A stretch of DNA of 64,000 bases from Talinum fruticosum (taxonomy: Eukaryota; Streptophyta; Magnoliopsida; Caryophyllales; Talinaceae). A program made the translations under genes and the position numbers. The notes under the pieces are model-generated. The model saw nothing but the letters and a program-made list of their open reading frames with translations, was not told the origin of the DNA and made no database searches. The stretch is taken from the NCBI GenBank assembly GCA_021018815.1, contig JAITYX010000042.1, positions 4,950,001 through 5,014,000 of the forward strand, read 5' to 3'. Shown here in pieces: positions 9,606 through 21,910 of this stretch. Every line of letters begins with the position of its first letter. Position 1 is the first letter of the stretch.

Positions 9606-11993
9606 TTAAAAATTAATTGGCAGGGGTTTTTTGGCAACAGCATGAGGAAGAGGAATCCCTTTAGCTTTGCAAGTCTCAATAGCTTGTGAAAACATGTCCT
9701 CCAAGGTGTAGTTGAATTTGAACCCCAAGTCTATTAGCTTCTTTGATGAGAACTTTGGGCCCTTCAACTCCTTCTCATCAAAGTCCTTGAACCTTCATTA
9801 ACAACATGTTTTTTAATCATTAGAAATTACCCAAATAAAATCAATATCCTAAAAAAAATTGGATAGGCGAAGTTTTTTAATTAATCCAAAACTCAATAAC
9901 GAAAAACTTAGATAACAAACTAGCGAGAAATTATAATGTGTTAGACTGTATTTTTTTCGATGATTAATCAACCATAGGCTATAGAATACAAAACTCATAC
10001 AAAACTGATATAATACAATAAAGAAGATGACAAACTAGCAAAAATACAAAACCATCTAATTCAATCAACAAAAAGAACTTTTATTACTCAAAATTGACTC
10101 TTTTAACTGAAAAGGATGTAAAATAATTTTAAAAATAACTAAAAAGAATTAAATAAAAATATATCTTATGAAAACTATACTTAAAATTGTTCTATTTAAG
10201 ATTAAAACTAGTTACCTTATCAAAAATAAATAAATAATTAAGACAGTTAACAAATTTCGACTGTAAAATTTAAACAACTAATCATTTGAGCTAACTAACA
10301 TAGTAAGAAAGTACGTACTTTATAGGAACATTATATTCTGGATATTTTTCCCGTAGAAATTTGGCAATATCAAAGATGCTAGCATCACAGGAGTTAGCTA
10401 CGTATCGCCCCTGTGCTTCGGGATGTTCATACAGGAAGATGTGAGCATTGCAGAGGTGATCCGGATGAACAAAGTGACACTCCTTGAGTAAGTTGTAGTA
10501 ATCATCATTTCCTGAACACAAGAGGTTTATATTGCACTGCGTTAAGTGAACTTAATAGACTAAATTAAATTGGAAAAGGCATAATCAAGGGTGATTAGGG
10601 ATGTTAATTACCCCCAATTGGAGCCAGAGCAGCCATAATGCTGGCTGGGATTGACGGTATAAGGAAGGGGCCAACCACTAGAGTTGTGATTACAGTAATG
10701 AGATCCAGGTTGTTTTCTTTTGCAAACTTCCATGCGGCTTGTTCGGATAGGGTTTTTGACAGGAAATACATCTGAAATGAATGAAGAATATATGGTTAAA
10801 TGACAGAGATTGACGGGAAAATATGATTTCTGAATCGATGATAGATTCAGCTGAATATGATGATCTAATTGCGCTAGAAGATTAAGCATATATGTTGGTG
10901 TCAGTTTGTGAATATTTGTCACGGGAGAGAGAATGGACAAGAGTTATGCTAACCCATCCATGCATTTTGACGGATCTGCAGAAATCAACATCACTCCAGC
11001 AAGTTTCATCATAGACAAGTCTTTTGTCCTTAAGCATAGACACAGCCCCAGCTGAAGATGTGCATACTATTCTCCTCAATGTTTTTGCTTTGGTGCATGA
11101 TCTCATCACATTCAGTACCCCGTTTATGGCTGCTCCTATTACCTCATCCTGAAAACGCCCAGAAAACAAAATTAATTAAAAAGATTATCGGTACAATAAT
11201 ATCTCTAATACTCTATTAGAGAGTTTTTACTAGAGACCCTTATTGAAATTTTGCATGTATAGAACCTTTTGTACCTTTCTACGTACCCAAAAAAAAAAAG
11301 TAAGAAAGGAAAGAAGAGCGTACGTACCTCGTCCTCGGAGTAGAGGTCAGTAGGGGAAGCAACATGAAAGACTCCTGTGCACCCTTGAATAGCCTCATCA
11401 AAGCTTCCCTCAGTTTGAAGATCGCCTTTCCATAGAGTTAGATGAGAGTTTGCGTTTGGCAAATCTAGCAAATGTTTCACCTTCTTCTCATTACCTACAT
11501 TCATACAAATACAATTCATGTTACAAATTATAGTTTCAGCGTTTTCATCTGTTGTTAATCAATGTGAGCGATAGTGAGATTCAATCTTTTTCAACAGTGG
11601 CTACATTTAACAACTGTTTTTTTTTTTTTTTTTTTTTGCCAAGGGTGGCTAAGGGTGTCTCGAGACACCCTTGACAACCAAAAAGTTCCGCCATTATTTA
11701 TCGATCAGCTACAGGTTACAGAGAGTCCGGTATCCAATTGAGATATTTCTTATATAACATTATTTCTAGACAATTATTTAAAGTCTCACATTGTCATGTT
11801 TTGGAATGTATAATTCATTAACAACAATAATGATGCTAATAATAAAGACATAAAGAAAGTAATTAAATAGAATCTCACTTGGGTCACGAACAGTGGCACG
11901 AACAGTATAGCCACGTTCGAGAAGCCTCATAACGAGCCATGAGCCGACAAAGCCGGAAGCACCGGTGACGCAAACAGTCTCTCCGTGGGTCAT
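9606..11993 (-). CDS. Dihydroflavonol 4-reductase-like NADPH reductase, copy 1
   Basis: Short-chain reductase of the DFR/CCR/vestitone reductase family. Minus-strand exons are 11993-11879, 11494-11328, 11148-10954, 10771-10612, 10511-10319 and 9792-9606; all have GT-AG borders and consistent phase, giving 338 aa. The six-exon structure and length match DFR genes. Visible features are the Rossmann loop [10 protein letters not shown] (about residues 10-19), a TSSAG motif (124-128), the catalytic Y161xxxK165 in MYFLSK, and SVKMHGW. Position 131, which is Asn or Asp in classical DFR and affects substrate choice, is Ser here. So the enzyme is DFR-like, but its substrate cannot be named from sequence. 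The start is the first ATG in the frame; upstream in-frame codons give only TTG. Intron 3 is only 182 bp. Confidence 0.85.
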
Positions 11994-12126
11994 TCTCCCC
12001 ACCCTAATGCCAACTCGAGTATAGTTAACAAGCAAAGTGGAGAAGAATATTGTTATGACTACTATAGCTAGAAGAGAAGAGTATACTATGGATAGTATTG
12101 GATGCTTTTCACTCAGGCTATGGATG

Positions 12127-12132
12127 TATATA
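12127..12132 (-). promoter_or_regulatory. Candidate TATA box, reductase copy 1
   Basis: TATATA on the minus strand, about 135 bp upstream of the ATG at 11993. Position and orientation fit a core promoter. No other support. Confidence 0.4.
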
Positions 12133-12861
12133 TGATAGGAGATCGACTTGACTACTGACTAGCTTAGCCGGCAACGTGGAATTTCTGGTACTCATACAAA
12201 GGTAATCAAGACGAGCGGAGAAGGGATTCCAAGAAAGAGGCTCATTATTAAATAGTGACTAGTATAGATATTGTCACATCATAACAACTTGAAAAATCAA
12301 GATAGAGATTTTGGTATTTTTCAACGTCGTAGTCATTATAAAGACAGAAAAATATAACAATATAAGTTGTTTTAAGTGGTTTGACTCTTGTTCTTCTTAA
12401 ATAAGATTATGTTTGAGTCTTATAATCGAGATTTTGTGATGGAAGAGCTCTACCCCTTATATGAGTGGACAATAACTCGCTTTTAATAAAATGGAGGAAA
12501 GAAGACAAAAAAAAAAAAAAGACACAAAAAGCTCTCTAAATAAAGCAAACTAAGCACATCAATTTTTTTTAATAATTTTGGTACCCAATTAACTCTCCCA
12601 TAACTTATATTGACTATTCATGGCATGGGATTTTAGTATTTTTAACGATATTATATCCATTTAATGACACAAAAACTATCTAAACAAATAGTAAAAATAA
12701 GGATATTTTTGTAATTTTGGTTACCCAATCAGCAACCCTAAAACTCATACTATTTACTATTTTGATAAATAGTAAAATGAGGGCATATAGGTAAATTATT
12801 TTCTATGGCTATGTTTTTTAAAGCAAATTAGATTTTTTGTTTAATATGGTTACATGCGTGG

Positions 12862-12897
<36 letters not shown>

Positions 12898-13494
12898 AGT
12901 GATGATATGTGTCTTGTATGAAGACACTTTTAAAATGTCTTATCTTGACTTGACCTATATTAATGTATTTTATAATTTAAAATTATCATTTTTTAATAAT
13001 TATGATTGATTATGAAGGTAAAGTATCAAATGACATCATAATCAGATCAATTCTATCTAAAAATTTATATATATAATTTTACAAATAAGAAAAATGATGA
13101 ATAAAATGACGATTCTTCATAATTTACAAGTTGTAATACAATTGTATTATTCAATCATATCATTCTTTTGTGATTCAATCATATTAGAGTATGGAGAACG
13201 ACTAGGAAGGCTATACTAATTAACGAAGAAACGTATCGGTTATGAAATAAGATAACTATGTATTTTTATCTTCTTATTTTTACGAATAATTTGGTGTCAC
13301 AAACTATATGGTTTGACATGGCAAATTATATAATAACAATTAAAACTTTTAACACTCTCTGCACAAGATAAATTTACTAATAATAATTATAGTTATAGAA
13401 TATTTGACCATAATTATCATTTATTTAGAGTGTAAGAGACCCTCATTTAGAGAAAAAGGGACCATGCGATATTATACTAATAACTTCAAAAATT
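12133..13494. other. Intergenic DNA with SINE relic and (TA)n
   Basis: At 12371-12475 there is a diverged relic related to the copies at 34503 and 40386 (AAGTGGTTTGACTCTTGTTC, then a degenerate B-box-like GTTTGAGTCTTATAA). A (TA)n microsatellite occupies about 12864-12893. No gene. This stretch separates the reductase promoter from a block shared with copy 2, so it may be inserted DNA. Confidence 0.45.
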
Positions 13495-13582
13495 TCAAAT
13501 TAGACGGCTATTAAAAAAGAATTTTGGGGGACAAGGAGTACATAGATGACTATTATTGACTAGGGAAACACAGGATGGACTT
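13495..13582. repeat. Upstream block duplicated with the reductase genes
   Basis: Shares AGACGGCTA, then TTATTGACT, then GGGAA.CACA...ATGGACTT with 18568-18647. This shows that the duplication unit included DNA beyond the promoter. Confidence 0.5.
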
Positions 13583-15764
13583 GCTGCTCTGTGAACACTA
13601 CTTTTGAATTGTTCACAAATATATTTCTAATAAGTATAAATTCAGGAGCTCACTCAAACAATAAAACAAGCAATAAAAGAAATAAATAAAAGTGAGACAC
13701 AAGATTTTAATGTAAAAAACTCAAATCTAGAAAAAAAAACCACGAACCGATGCACTAAATTTTAAATAGTTGACAAAGAATTTCACTCAACCCTAACTAA
13801 CTTATACACCTTGTAATTCAACTACTCTTACTTCAACAATGGAGGATACATTCAGTTAAATACTCAAACCGAGCAATTACAAGCATTTACATGCATTGAC
13901 ACACGTGCAAGAAAACCGTAGAGAACGACCCGAACCGAAGAGCCAAGGAGTTCGGCAGCCGGCATGGGCCGTGCTAGTCAACACGGCCAAACCGTATTGG
14001 CTGCTACTCAAGCCCTTCTTCGCCTTTTCGTCTAAAATGTCCTATTCTTAATCTACTTGACCCGTGATCATCATTCCTTGTCTCGTAACGTAATTTTCTC
14101 AAACCCAAAGCACCCATTAGGCTCCACATACCCAACACTAGATTAGTTTTTTTTTTTTGGGCTCATTTTTTCACTCCCTTTTCTTTATTTTGCTTATTTA
14201 CATTTAGTTTTAAAAATATATTTATTATTTTAATGGATCATATCAAAATAAAATTTATACTCGAATTATCCTTATTGTTTGTGGTTTTTGCAATCAAAAC
14301 CACATATAACTGATATTCCTGACATCCCCCTACCTCCTCCTCCTATTATTATAGTTTTATATTTTGATATATTACATAAGACCTTCATATTTAATAACTT
14401 AAATAAGAGCTTTAAGAAATTAAGCAACTTAACCCCTAATAAAATGAACTTTTGAATAGTTAAAACTTATAATGTGTGCTATCAAAAAAACACTTATAAT
14501 GTGGCTAAAATTAAAAAAACTCAATATAATTAATGTTTTTTTCATGGTAAGGTAACAACGGGCGATAATGTAATTTGGGTATAAATCAACAAAATCAAAG
14601 AAAGGAATTGAACGGAAAAAATGATAAAAGAAAAAAAAAGGGACAAAATTTTCTATTTTTAATAGTAATTCATACTTTCTACACATTGGCATTAAGAAAA
14701 ATAATAAACTGAGCCAAGTGAGAATTATGCTAAGTTTGGGCCTGTATGAGCAAATTATGCCTAGTGATTATGATAAGAATGACACTTTTTAAGTGTTTAC
14801 AGGGTCCAGCGTAAAAAGCATGATAGCTAGCTTGAGCTCTATTTGATCCGAGCTCATCCATGGTTATAACTTAGACACAATAGTTTTATCAATTATTGTA
14901 TTAATATAACAAAAAAATTATATTTTAAAGACGAACATGACTACTAGTAAAGTTTCTCCGTCCTTATCTTTTTTTTTTTTTTTTTCTAATGGTAAATATG
15001 AAATATTTAACTAGATTCATATCTCATGAGTAATCCGAGTTGAGCTTGAAGGACCAAGTCCATAACTCATTTGAACTCGTTGCACAACTTACAAAACAAT
15101 TATTTCTTTTAAAATTTAAACTTTGATATAGAAAATGAAAGTATAAAGTATTTGTAACTGGGTTTACAGTCACTTGATCCCTCCTCATCATGCTTGTCAC
15201 GAGCTTTCTTACCCAGATTTTTTCCTTGATTGAACTTCATACCCAAATTTTTTTTTTTTTAAAAAAAAGCAAACAACAAAGAGAGGACCCCCAATGTTTA
15301 AAAATTTCTTTCAATAGTATAACGAAGTCAGGGCTTTACATTTGAAACAGAGAGTGAAAGAAAGATTGCTCTCTCACTTAATTCATTTTGTAGGGGAACT
15401 AAAAATGGCCACAAATATATAAACTAATCCAAATCAAAACCCAATATTATTTATTTTTTCCACCAAATTTCAACTGATATGAGTTAACTTTATTTATTTA
15501 TTTTTAATCATTAAGATAATAGTTAAAATAATAACCATAATAAAATAGGAATAAAAACGATACATTAATAACCGAATTGGAAGTTAACCTAATCTGAGGA
15601 AGTAAACTTTAATACAATATTACAAAACCTGAAGATAATGTTCCCTTTCTTTTTTCTTTTTTTGGGTAAAAGTAGGAACATAAATCGTCCAATTAAAACC
15701 CCTCTTACCACTCACTCTCCCTTCTCCCCCACATGTGAAACAAGGGCTTTAATTTATTAATCCT
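13583..15764. other. Intergenic DNA with possible LTR debris
   Basis: About 13583-14145 has a texture like a decayed Ty1-copia LTR (GAGACACAAGATTTTAATG, then AACACGGCC and GGGCCGTG motifs), but no ends could be defined. The rest is AT-rich with T/A homopolymer runs (for example near 15249-15268). No gene was supported. Confidence 0.35.
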
Positions 15765-18348
15765 TTAAATTTTACATAAATTGAAATCAATTGGCAAGGG
15801 GTTTTTGGCAACAGCATGAGGAAGAGGAATCCCTTTAGCTTTGCAAGTCTCAATAGCTTGTGTGTACATGTCCTCCAAGGTGTAATTGAATTTGAACCCC
15901 AAGTCTGTTAGCTTCTTTGATGAGAACTTTGGCCCCTTCAACTCCTTCTCATCTAAGTCATTAAACCTTCATTAACATGCAAATATACATCATAATTAGT
16001 CAGAATCTCGATGTAAAGAATAAGAAGATATGATTTATGCTCTTCTTTTTCAATTGTTACGAATAATTCACACTCGTTAATCATCTCATAAGTGGCTAGG
16101 CAAAGAAAGTACGTACTTCGCAGGAACGTCATACTCAGGATAGTTTTCCCTTAAGAATTTGGCAATCTCGAAGATGTTAGCATCACAGGAATTAGCAATG
16201 TATCGCCCTTGTGCTTCAGGATGCTCATAGAGGAAGATGTGAGCATTGCAGAGATGATCAGGGTGAACAAAGTGGCACTCTTTCAGTAAGTTATAGTAAT
16301 TCTCATTTCCTACAATCACAAGCCACCTGATGAAAATTTTGTTTTTTGGCCCTTTTCATGTTTAAAAAAGACCCCCGAGAAGTTGGGATTATATTATATT
16401 GCATTCGAGAAATAGGGGGCGGGAAAAAGCATAATGGGTAATTAAGGATGTTAATTACCTGCAATTGGAGCCAGAGCAGCTAAAAGACTGGCTGGGATTG
16501 ATGGTATGATGAAGGGCCCAACCACTAGAGTTGAGATGACAGTGATGAGATCTATGTTGTTTTCTTTGGCAAACTTCCATGCAGCTTCTTCGGACAGAGT
16601 TTTTGAAAGGAAATACATCTGAAATCAATGGTTAAGTGGCAGAAATCGTCACCAATTAGAGCCTGATGATAAATTCATGACAAGTAAAATATGCACTGGA
16701 TGATACACAAACTGAATACAATATCTGTAATAATGCAAATGAAGAATGAATATGCGAGAATGGATGTTAAATGCAAAATATTCGAGAGTGATGGCACATA
16801 TTTTTATTCAAATCATGTCATTTGATATTCATTAATGTATAGAACTGTAACCGTTCTAAAGTTTTAGAATAGTTCTTGTCTCTATTGTTACCGAGGCATA
16901 AGGCAAAATATATGGAACAAAAATAAACAAAGAACATCGAAACAACCCAGATACAGAAACTGCGGTACATATAAGATGATAGGTCAACTTTATGGCAGCA
17001 AAATAAAGTACTGAGAGCCTCTTCCTCTTTTGATCAAACAGAGGTCCCCTATTGCATGTGAAACTGAGCTTTATGAGCCTCTTGTAGTTCTTTTCTTGCT
17101 CACCAACTGACCAGAACAGTTCTCCTTTTCCATTCCAACATAATATATCCCCCCCAAAAAAAAAATTTTAATTCTAGGTTGTTATATTTTGGTATCACTA
17201 AATTATTATTCTAATTTACTTAATTAAATTTTACGTCTAAATTTTTCAGCTTGAAATCTTCCTTTTCAATTTTCTAACAGATCCCGATTCTTTCTAATTT
17301 CCTATTTCTAACTTATTCCAACTCCTTTCATTTTCTTATAATTTTCTTACAACTTTATTTATAAATATTTCTACTTACGGTTTCTTTCAACTACTTCCTA
17401 CTCCTAATCCCTTTCGGCTTCTTCCAATACTTCACTCTTTATACTAGAAACCGGGCCCTAATTTGAGAAAATTCTTAACCTTTTTATTCATAGATTAAAT
17501 TTAAATTTCATCTATAAGACCTTCGCACCTCTTTTGATGCAAAAAAAAAGTGAAATTTAAAAACTCTTTAATAAAAAAATATAAATGAAGCATATGAAAG
17601 ATAAACAAAAATAAAGAATATATGAAGCAAGGAAATAATAGATGAGAGAGTTATGGTGAGTGCCAACCCATCCAGGCATTTTGACAGAACGACAGAATTG
17701 GGCGTCACTCCAGCAAGTTTCATCGTAGACAAGTCTCTTATTTTGAACCATTGAAACAGCCCCAGCTGATGATGTGCACACTATTCTCCTCACTGTTTTT
17801 GCCTTTATGCATGATCTCATCACATTCAACACCCCATTTATTGCTGGTTCTATTACTTCACCCTGTAAACATGGAACCCAAACCAGTTATACCGGCCAGA
17901 TGCCGATGAGACTGAGGCCTCGGGTATATTAATCACATATTACATACCTCATCCTCGGAGGTGAATTCTGTAGGAGAAGCAACATGAAAGACTCCAGTAC
18001 ACCCTTGAATAGCCTCGTCAAAGCTTCCCTCAGTTTGAAGATCGGCTTCCCATAGGGTTAGATGGGAGTTTGCGTTTGGCAGATCTAGCAAATGCTTCAC
18101 CTTCTTCTCGTTGCCTACATTCATAGAGATCAACTTAATATAAGGTGCATGACAAAAGGGTCTTGCAGTGTCGGATTCAGAAATTTTAAATAAACTCGAT
18201 GGGTAAGTACGAAAGATTAAAACTAAAACTCACCTGGGTCACGAACAGTGGCACGAACAGTGTAGCCACGTTCGAGAAGCCTCATAACGAGCCATGAGCC
18301 AACAAAACCCGAAGCACCGGTGACACAAACAGTCTCTCCGGCGGTCAT
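15765..18348 (-). CDS. Dihydroflavonol 4-reductase-like NADPH reductase, copy 2
   Basis: Tandem paralogue of the reductase at 9606-11993, same strand. Exons are 18348-18234, 18114-17948, 17862-17668, 16618-16459, 16309-16117 and 15966-15765. The first five have exactly the same lengths as in copy 1. The product is 343 aa; the last exon reads 15 bases further, ending in NLCKI. Motifs are [18 protein letters not shown] with Ser131 at the substrate-choice position, and MYFLSK for the YxxxK pair. Intron 3 is about 1,049 bp against 182 bp in copy 1 and contains a degenerate repeat. Upstream in-frame sequence reaches only a TTG that overlaps the TATA box, so the ATG at 18348 is the likely start. 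No inactivating change is visible. Substrate unknown. Confidence 0.85.
17170..17465. repeat. Degenerate repeat element in intron 3 of reductase copy 2
   Basis: Read on the minus strand it starts near AGGGCCCGGTTTC and contains GTTGTAAG, AATTATAAG and GGAGTTGGAATAAG units like those at 4660-4850. Copy 1 lacks it, so it arrived after the gene duplication or was lost from copy 1. The exact ends are uncertain. Confidence 0.45.
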
Positions 18349-18461
18349 TCTGCCCGGCCTGACTTGAGTTAGCAAGGAAGGATAGAGAGTTGGTGGAATA
18401 CTGTCGCTGGAAGAGCTGAGTGAGTGTGTTGCTGATGCTGCCTGCTTTTCACTTGACAATG

Positions 18462-18472
18462 TATATATATAT
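18462..18472 (-). promoter_or_regulatory. Candidate TATA box, reductase copy 2
   Basis: An extended TATATATATAT run about 115 bp upstream of the ATG at 18348, placed like the TATA of copy 1. Confidence 0.45.
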
Positions 18473-18567
18473 TAAGGGAGAGAGATTCGGACAGAGAAAG
18501 CTACCAGAATTAATATTTGGGCTGCCAAGATGGAGAATTTGTCACGGGACGTGATTAGAAATCTTTC

Positions 18568-18647
18568 ATTCAAACCAGACGGCTACAGAAAAGGATTAAA
18601 GAAATGATCAAATGATTATTGACTTGGGGAAGCACAAAATGGACTTT
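18568..18647. repeat. Upstream block shared with reductase copy 1
   Basis: Matches 13495-13582 (CAGACGGCTA, then ATTATTGACTTGGGGAA, then ATGGACTT). Here it is about 100 bp from the TATA box; in copy 1 it is about 1.4 kb away. Confidence 0.5.
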
Positions 18648-18726
18648 TTATTCTCTCAAGATCGTGGCTCATATTCAGGAATTATTTAACTATAATTAAT
18701 CCTTATTTATTTTAATATTTAAGTTA

Positions 18727-19019
18727 CAGTCCTTCCATTTCACAAAATATGTCATTTTAAAATATTTTTTTCATGTCATTTTACAATTTAATAATATATT
18801 AATAATTAGTTTATCAATTTTATCCTTATTTTTTTCTCTTTTTTTCATTAATTTTCTTCATTTCAGTAAAATCTTGAGGCAATTTGATCTTTTAACATAA
18901 ATTTTGTCATGAATTTTGTATTTTATAAGTATTCTCTCACAAATTTTGTCATGAATATTATGTTCTCTTAATATTCTCTTATAACCTAAAACGACAAGTA
19001 TTGTGAAGCTCAAGTGAAG
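18727..19019. mobile_element. Stowaway-type MITE (diverged)
   Basis: A 293-bp element flanked by TA dinucleotides (18725-18726 and 19020-19021). The left end is CAGTCCTTCCATTTCACAAA; the right end is GTGAAGCTCAAGTGAAG. Internal blocks such as GGCAATTTGATCTTTTAA match the reverse complement of the element at 62044-62315, so they are one family in opposite orientations. It has no coding capacity, as expected for Tc1/mariner-derived MITEs. Confidence 0.7.
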
Positions 19020-19772
19020 TATATAATATAATTTAATTAAAAAATTTAAAAAGTGTTGTATAATTATAGGGGAGGCTTTTAGTCAATTTAGTTGGATGCT
19101 GACTTCTGTGTGGATAAATGTCCTTTAAGGAACATCCAGCCGTCAATATTGGATGTAGGATTGGAAACGTTGTCCCTCTCTCGCCTTCCTCCCAAACGGA
19201 CGACAAATTAGAAATCTTGAATATAAAACCATTCTCCAAATTAAATATGACCCATCCATGTTCTCTAACAGCTACGGCCTTTTTTTTTTTTTTTTTTTAC
19301 GGTTTATTTTTATTGAACTTATTTTGAGCTGAATTTATTTAAATTTATTTTGAATTAATTTAATGATATTTCAACTTGTTGTAAACTTATTGCAGAACTT
19401 TTCTTATTTAAACTTATTATGAAGATAATTTTGAGCTTACTTGCTGAATTTATCCTAAATTAAATTATTTTATTGAATTTATTCTGAACTGAACTTATTA
19501 TGCAAAAAGAATAGGGTCTCATTCATTCTATATATCCTTATTCTTTTTCTTCTATTTGTCAGGAAAGAGTGGCCAAAAAAATATACAAATTGTGTGATCA
19601 ATTAAAATCGATCTATTTGTTTGAAAAATAATACTCTATATATTTAAATTTTTTTAAACCTCCTTGAAATAAAACTTGCATTGGATGGCTATGTTGTTAT
19701 ATCCTTACTTATATAAAATTATAAAATAGTCAAAGAGGATTTTATCGAAGTCTGTTAAAATTAGAAATATAA

Positions 19773-19841
<69 letters not shown>

Positions 19842-19853
19842 AGAAAAACAACA
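19020..19853. repeat. Intergenic DNA: degenerate repeat and (TA)n tract
   Basis: About 19312-19515 consists of degenerate GAACTTATTTTGA-like units and ends AGAATAGGGTCTCATT, close to the end of the element at 4660-4850. A (TA)n microsatellite of about 63 bp lies at 19776-19838, just before the Ty1-copia LTR. No gene. Confidence 0.5.
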
Positions 19854-20486
19854 TGTTAGGAGATGACCCAAAATCATGCTCGAGGCTCAAAATAGCTAGC
19901 ATGGCCCGGGATCAAGGAGCACGAGTCCTTGTGGCGGTAAAAGAATTTGAACTTGCAAACAAGCAATCGACACGGGTGGCCCATGTCGGTTGACATGGAT
20001 AGCCCGTGTCGGGGTCGTGCCTCTTCGCCTATTGTCCGTTTTGTGCATTTTTCGGGCGTTTTTGCTTTGATTGCTCGAGTACCAATGCTTGTTATTGTAG
20101 TGCAAGCCTACGGATGCTACCTTTTCTATTTAAAGGGGTTGTTTGTTCACCTTTGTAATTATCCAAGAATCATCCAAATATCTCATTATTAAAGTATTGG
20201 GGTTTTGATGTGTGTCAATTCGAGGTGTCCAATCGATGAGTGTGCTATTATAAGGAGAGTGTAATGAGATTGGAAAATCTTGGGTTTTGGGAAGGTCTCG
20301 GGGTTGACATCATTTCTTGTACTCTCTTATAATAGTGGTATCGATTTGTTTGTGTCGATCGTGATTTTTCCCGATTTGGGTTTCCATGTTAAAATCCTTG
20401 CCTCGAGTACTTCCATTTGGTTTGTTAACTTCGATTATCGTATTCATCCAAAATGCTTTCGCATTCCAGGCACTTATTTCCTAACA
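19854..20486 (+). repeat. Left LTR of Ty1-copia element
   Basis: 633 bp with TGTTAGGA/TCCTAACA inverted ends. Contains CTATTTAAAGG near 20127, a plausible TATA box. Open frames through it are artefacts. Confidence 0.85.
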
Positions 20487-20512
20487 AGTGGTATTAGAGC
20501 TTGGTTTAGGAT

Positions 20513-21660
20513 GTCTTCAATTATGAAGGTTGATATTCGGAAGTTCGATAGAGAGATTAGCTTTAATCTCTGGAATGTTCAAATGAAAGTGATTCTCATC
20601 CAACGTAAGTTATGGAAGGTGCTCACATGTGCTCAAGCCAAACCCGAGGAGATGTTCGATGAACAATGAACTGCATACAAGAAGAAGAAGCAAGGAGCGA
20701 TGACGGATAATGATCGGGAAGAGTTGGAAGAAAAGGCTCTTTCGGCTATCTAGTTGTGCTTGGCGCCGCATTTACTACAAGGTGTGCTTGACAAGACAAG
20801 CTGCGGTGGATCTTTGGAATCGATTGAAAGAACTCTACATGGTGAAGAGTCTTGCCAACAAGATTCATCCGAAGGAACGTTTTTATTCGTTTTCAATGAT
20901 TGAAGGTACTCCTGTTCAAAAGTATCTAAATGATTTCAATTCGATTCTTATTGACTTAGAGAGTTTAGATGTGAAAATTGAGGATGAGGGCAAGGCTATT
21001 TTGTTGGTTATGTCTTTACCCGCGTCATATAAGCATTTTAAGGAAATCCTATAGTATAGACTAATACTATATATTTTTGAGGATGTTAAGGCCAATTTGC
21101 TTGTCTAAAAAAAGTTTGACCTTGATGCGCGATGTGAAAAAGCGGAAGGCTTGTCGGTAAGGGAGGATCTTATAAGAAGGGATCTAAATATAAGTTTGAG
21201 GGAGAATGCTTTTATTGTAAGAAACTGGGGCATAAGAAATTTGAGTGTAAGAAACTTAAGGCTCTAGAGGGGGAAAAAAAGAGCAAGAATCTCATAAATC
21301 TCAAAATGTAGGTAAGGCCGATTTTGCAATAGCCGACAACGATTCGGATGGTAATGTTTTGCTTGCTTCTCATGAAAGGGGAAGTGAGTTGGAATGAGTT
21401 TTAGATTCTAGTTGTTCATTTCATGTTTGCTCTAACAAGGAAGTGTTTTCCACATAGTATAAGGTTAATTCTGGTGTTGTTAATTTGGGCAATAGTGTCC
21501 AATGTCCTATTGCTAGAATTGGTGAAGTCCAAATTAAAACTCATAATGATACATGAAGACCATAACTAAGGTTCGACACATTCCCAATCTAAAACAAAAT
21601 CCAATATCATTTGGTGCCCTAGAAGCTAGAGGGCTAAGGTATTCAGCTGAAGGTGGAGTT
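20513..21660 (+). pseudogene. Ty1-copia gag/protease remnant
   Basis: Retroelement Gag (UBN2-type) in pieces, broken by stops and frameshifts. Recognisable parts in order: MKVDIRKFDREISFNLWNVQ at about 20522; LWNRLKELYMVKSLANKIH and SLPASYKHFKEIL up to 21051; a CCHC zinc knuckle (CFYCKKLGHKKFEC) at about 21207-21250; the protease active-site region as LDSSCSFHVC near 21398, with Ser where Gly of DSG is usual; and SFGALEARGLRYSAEGGV near 21600. Nothing of integrase or reverse transcriptase follows. It cannot encode a functional polyprotein. Confidence 0.8.
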
Positions 21661-21910
21661 TTGAAGGTGTTCAAAGACTCCAAAAGTATTGTTGAAGGAT
21701 TCGAGGCGTGAAGGCCTCTACATTCTTCATGGATCAACTGTTGTTCGGTAGTTTCAATTATGTCAAAGGAGAGCTTAGATTTTGTGGGTTGTGATAACCA
21801 ATGATTGCCCTTTGGGATGGAGCCCTCCTGGGTGCTACTTATCAGGAAAGAGAGGTAAGTTGAAAGTGACAATGACAAGCAAGTTTGGGATTTTGATCCA
21901 AGGTGGAGAT

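Noticed and set aside
11994..12035. N-terminal extension of reductase copy 1
   Set aside because: Begins at TTG; the family start is the ATG at 11993.
18349..18459. N-terminal extension of reductase copy 2
   Set aside because: The extension begins at TTG, not ATG, and overlaps the TATA box.
19705..19902. Second Tyr-Ile open frame
   Set aside because: Also a (TA)n tract, next to an LTR.
20280..20669. Open frame in and after the left LTR
   Set aside because: Most of it is LTR sequence; only the last part is Gag, and it is broken.
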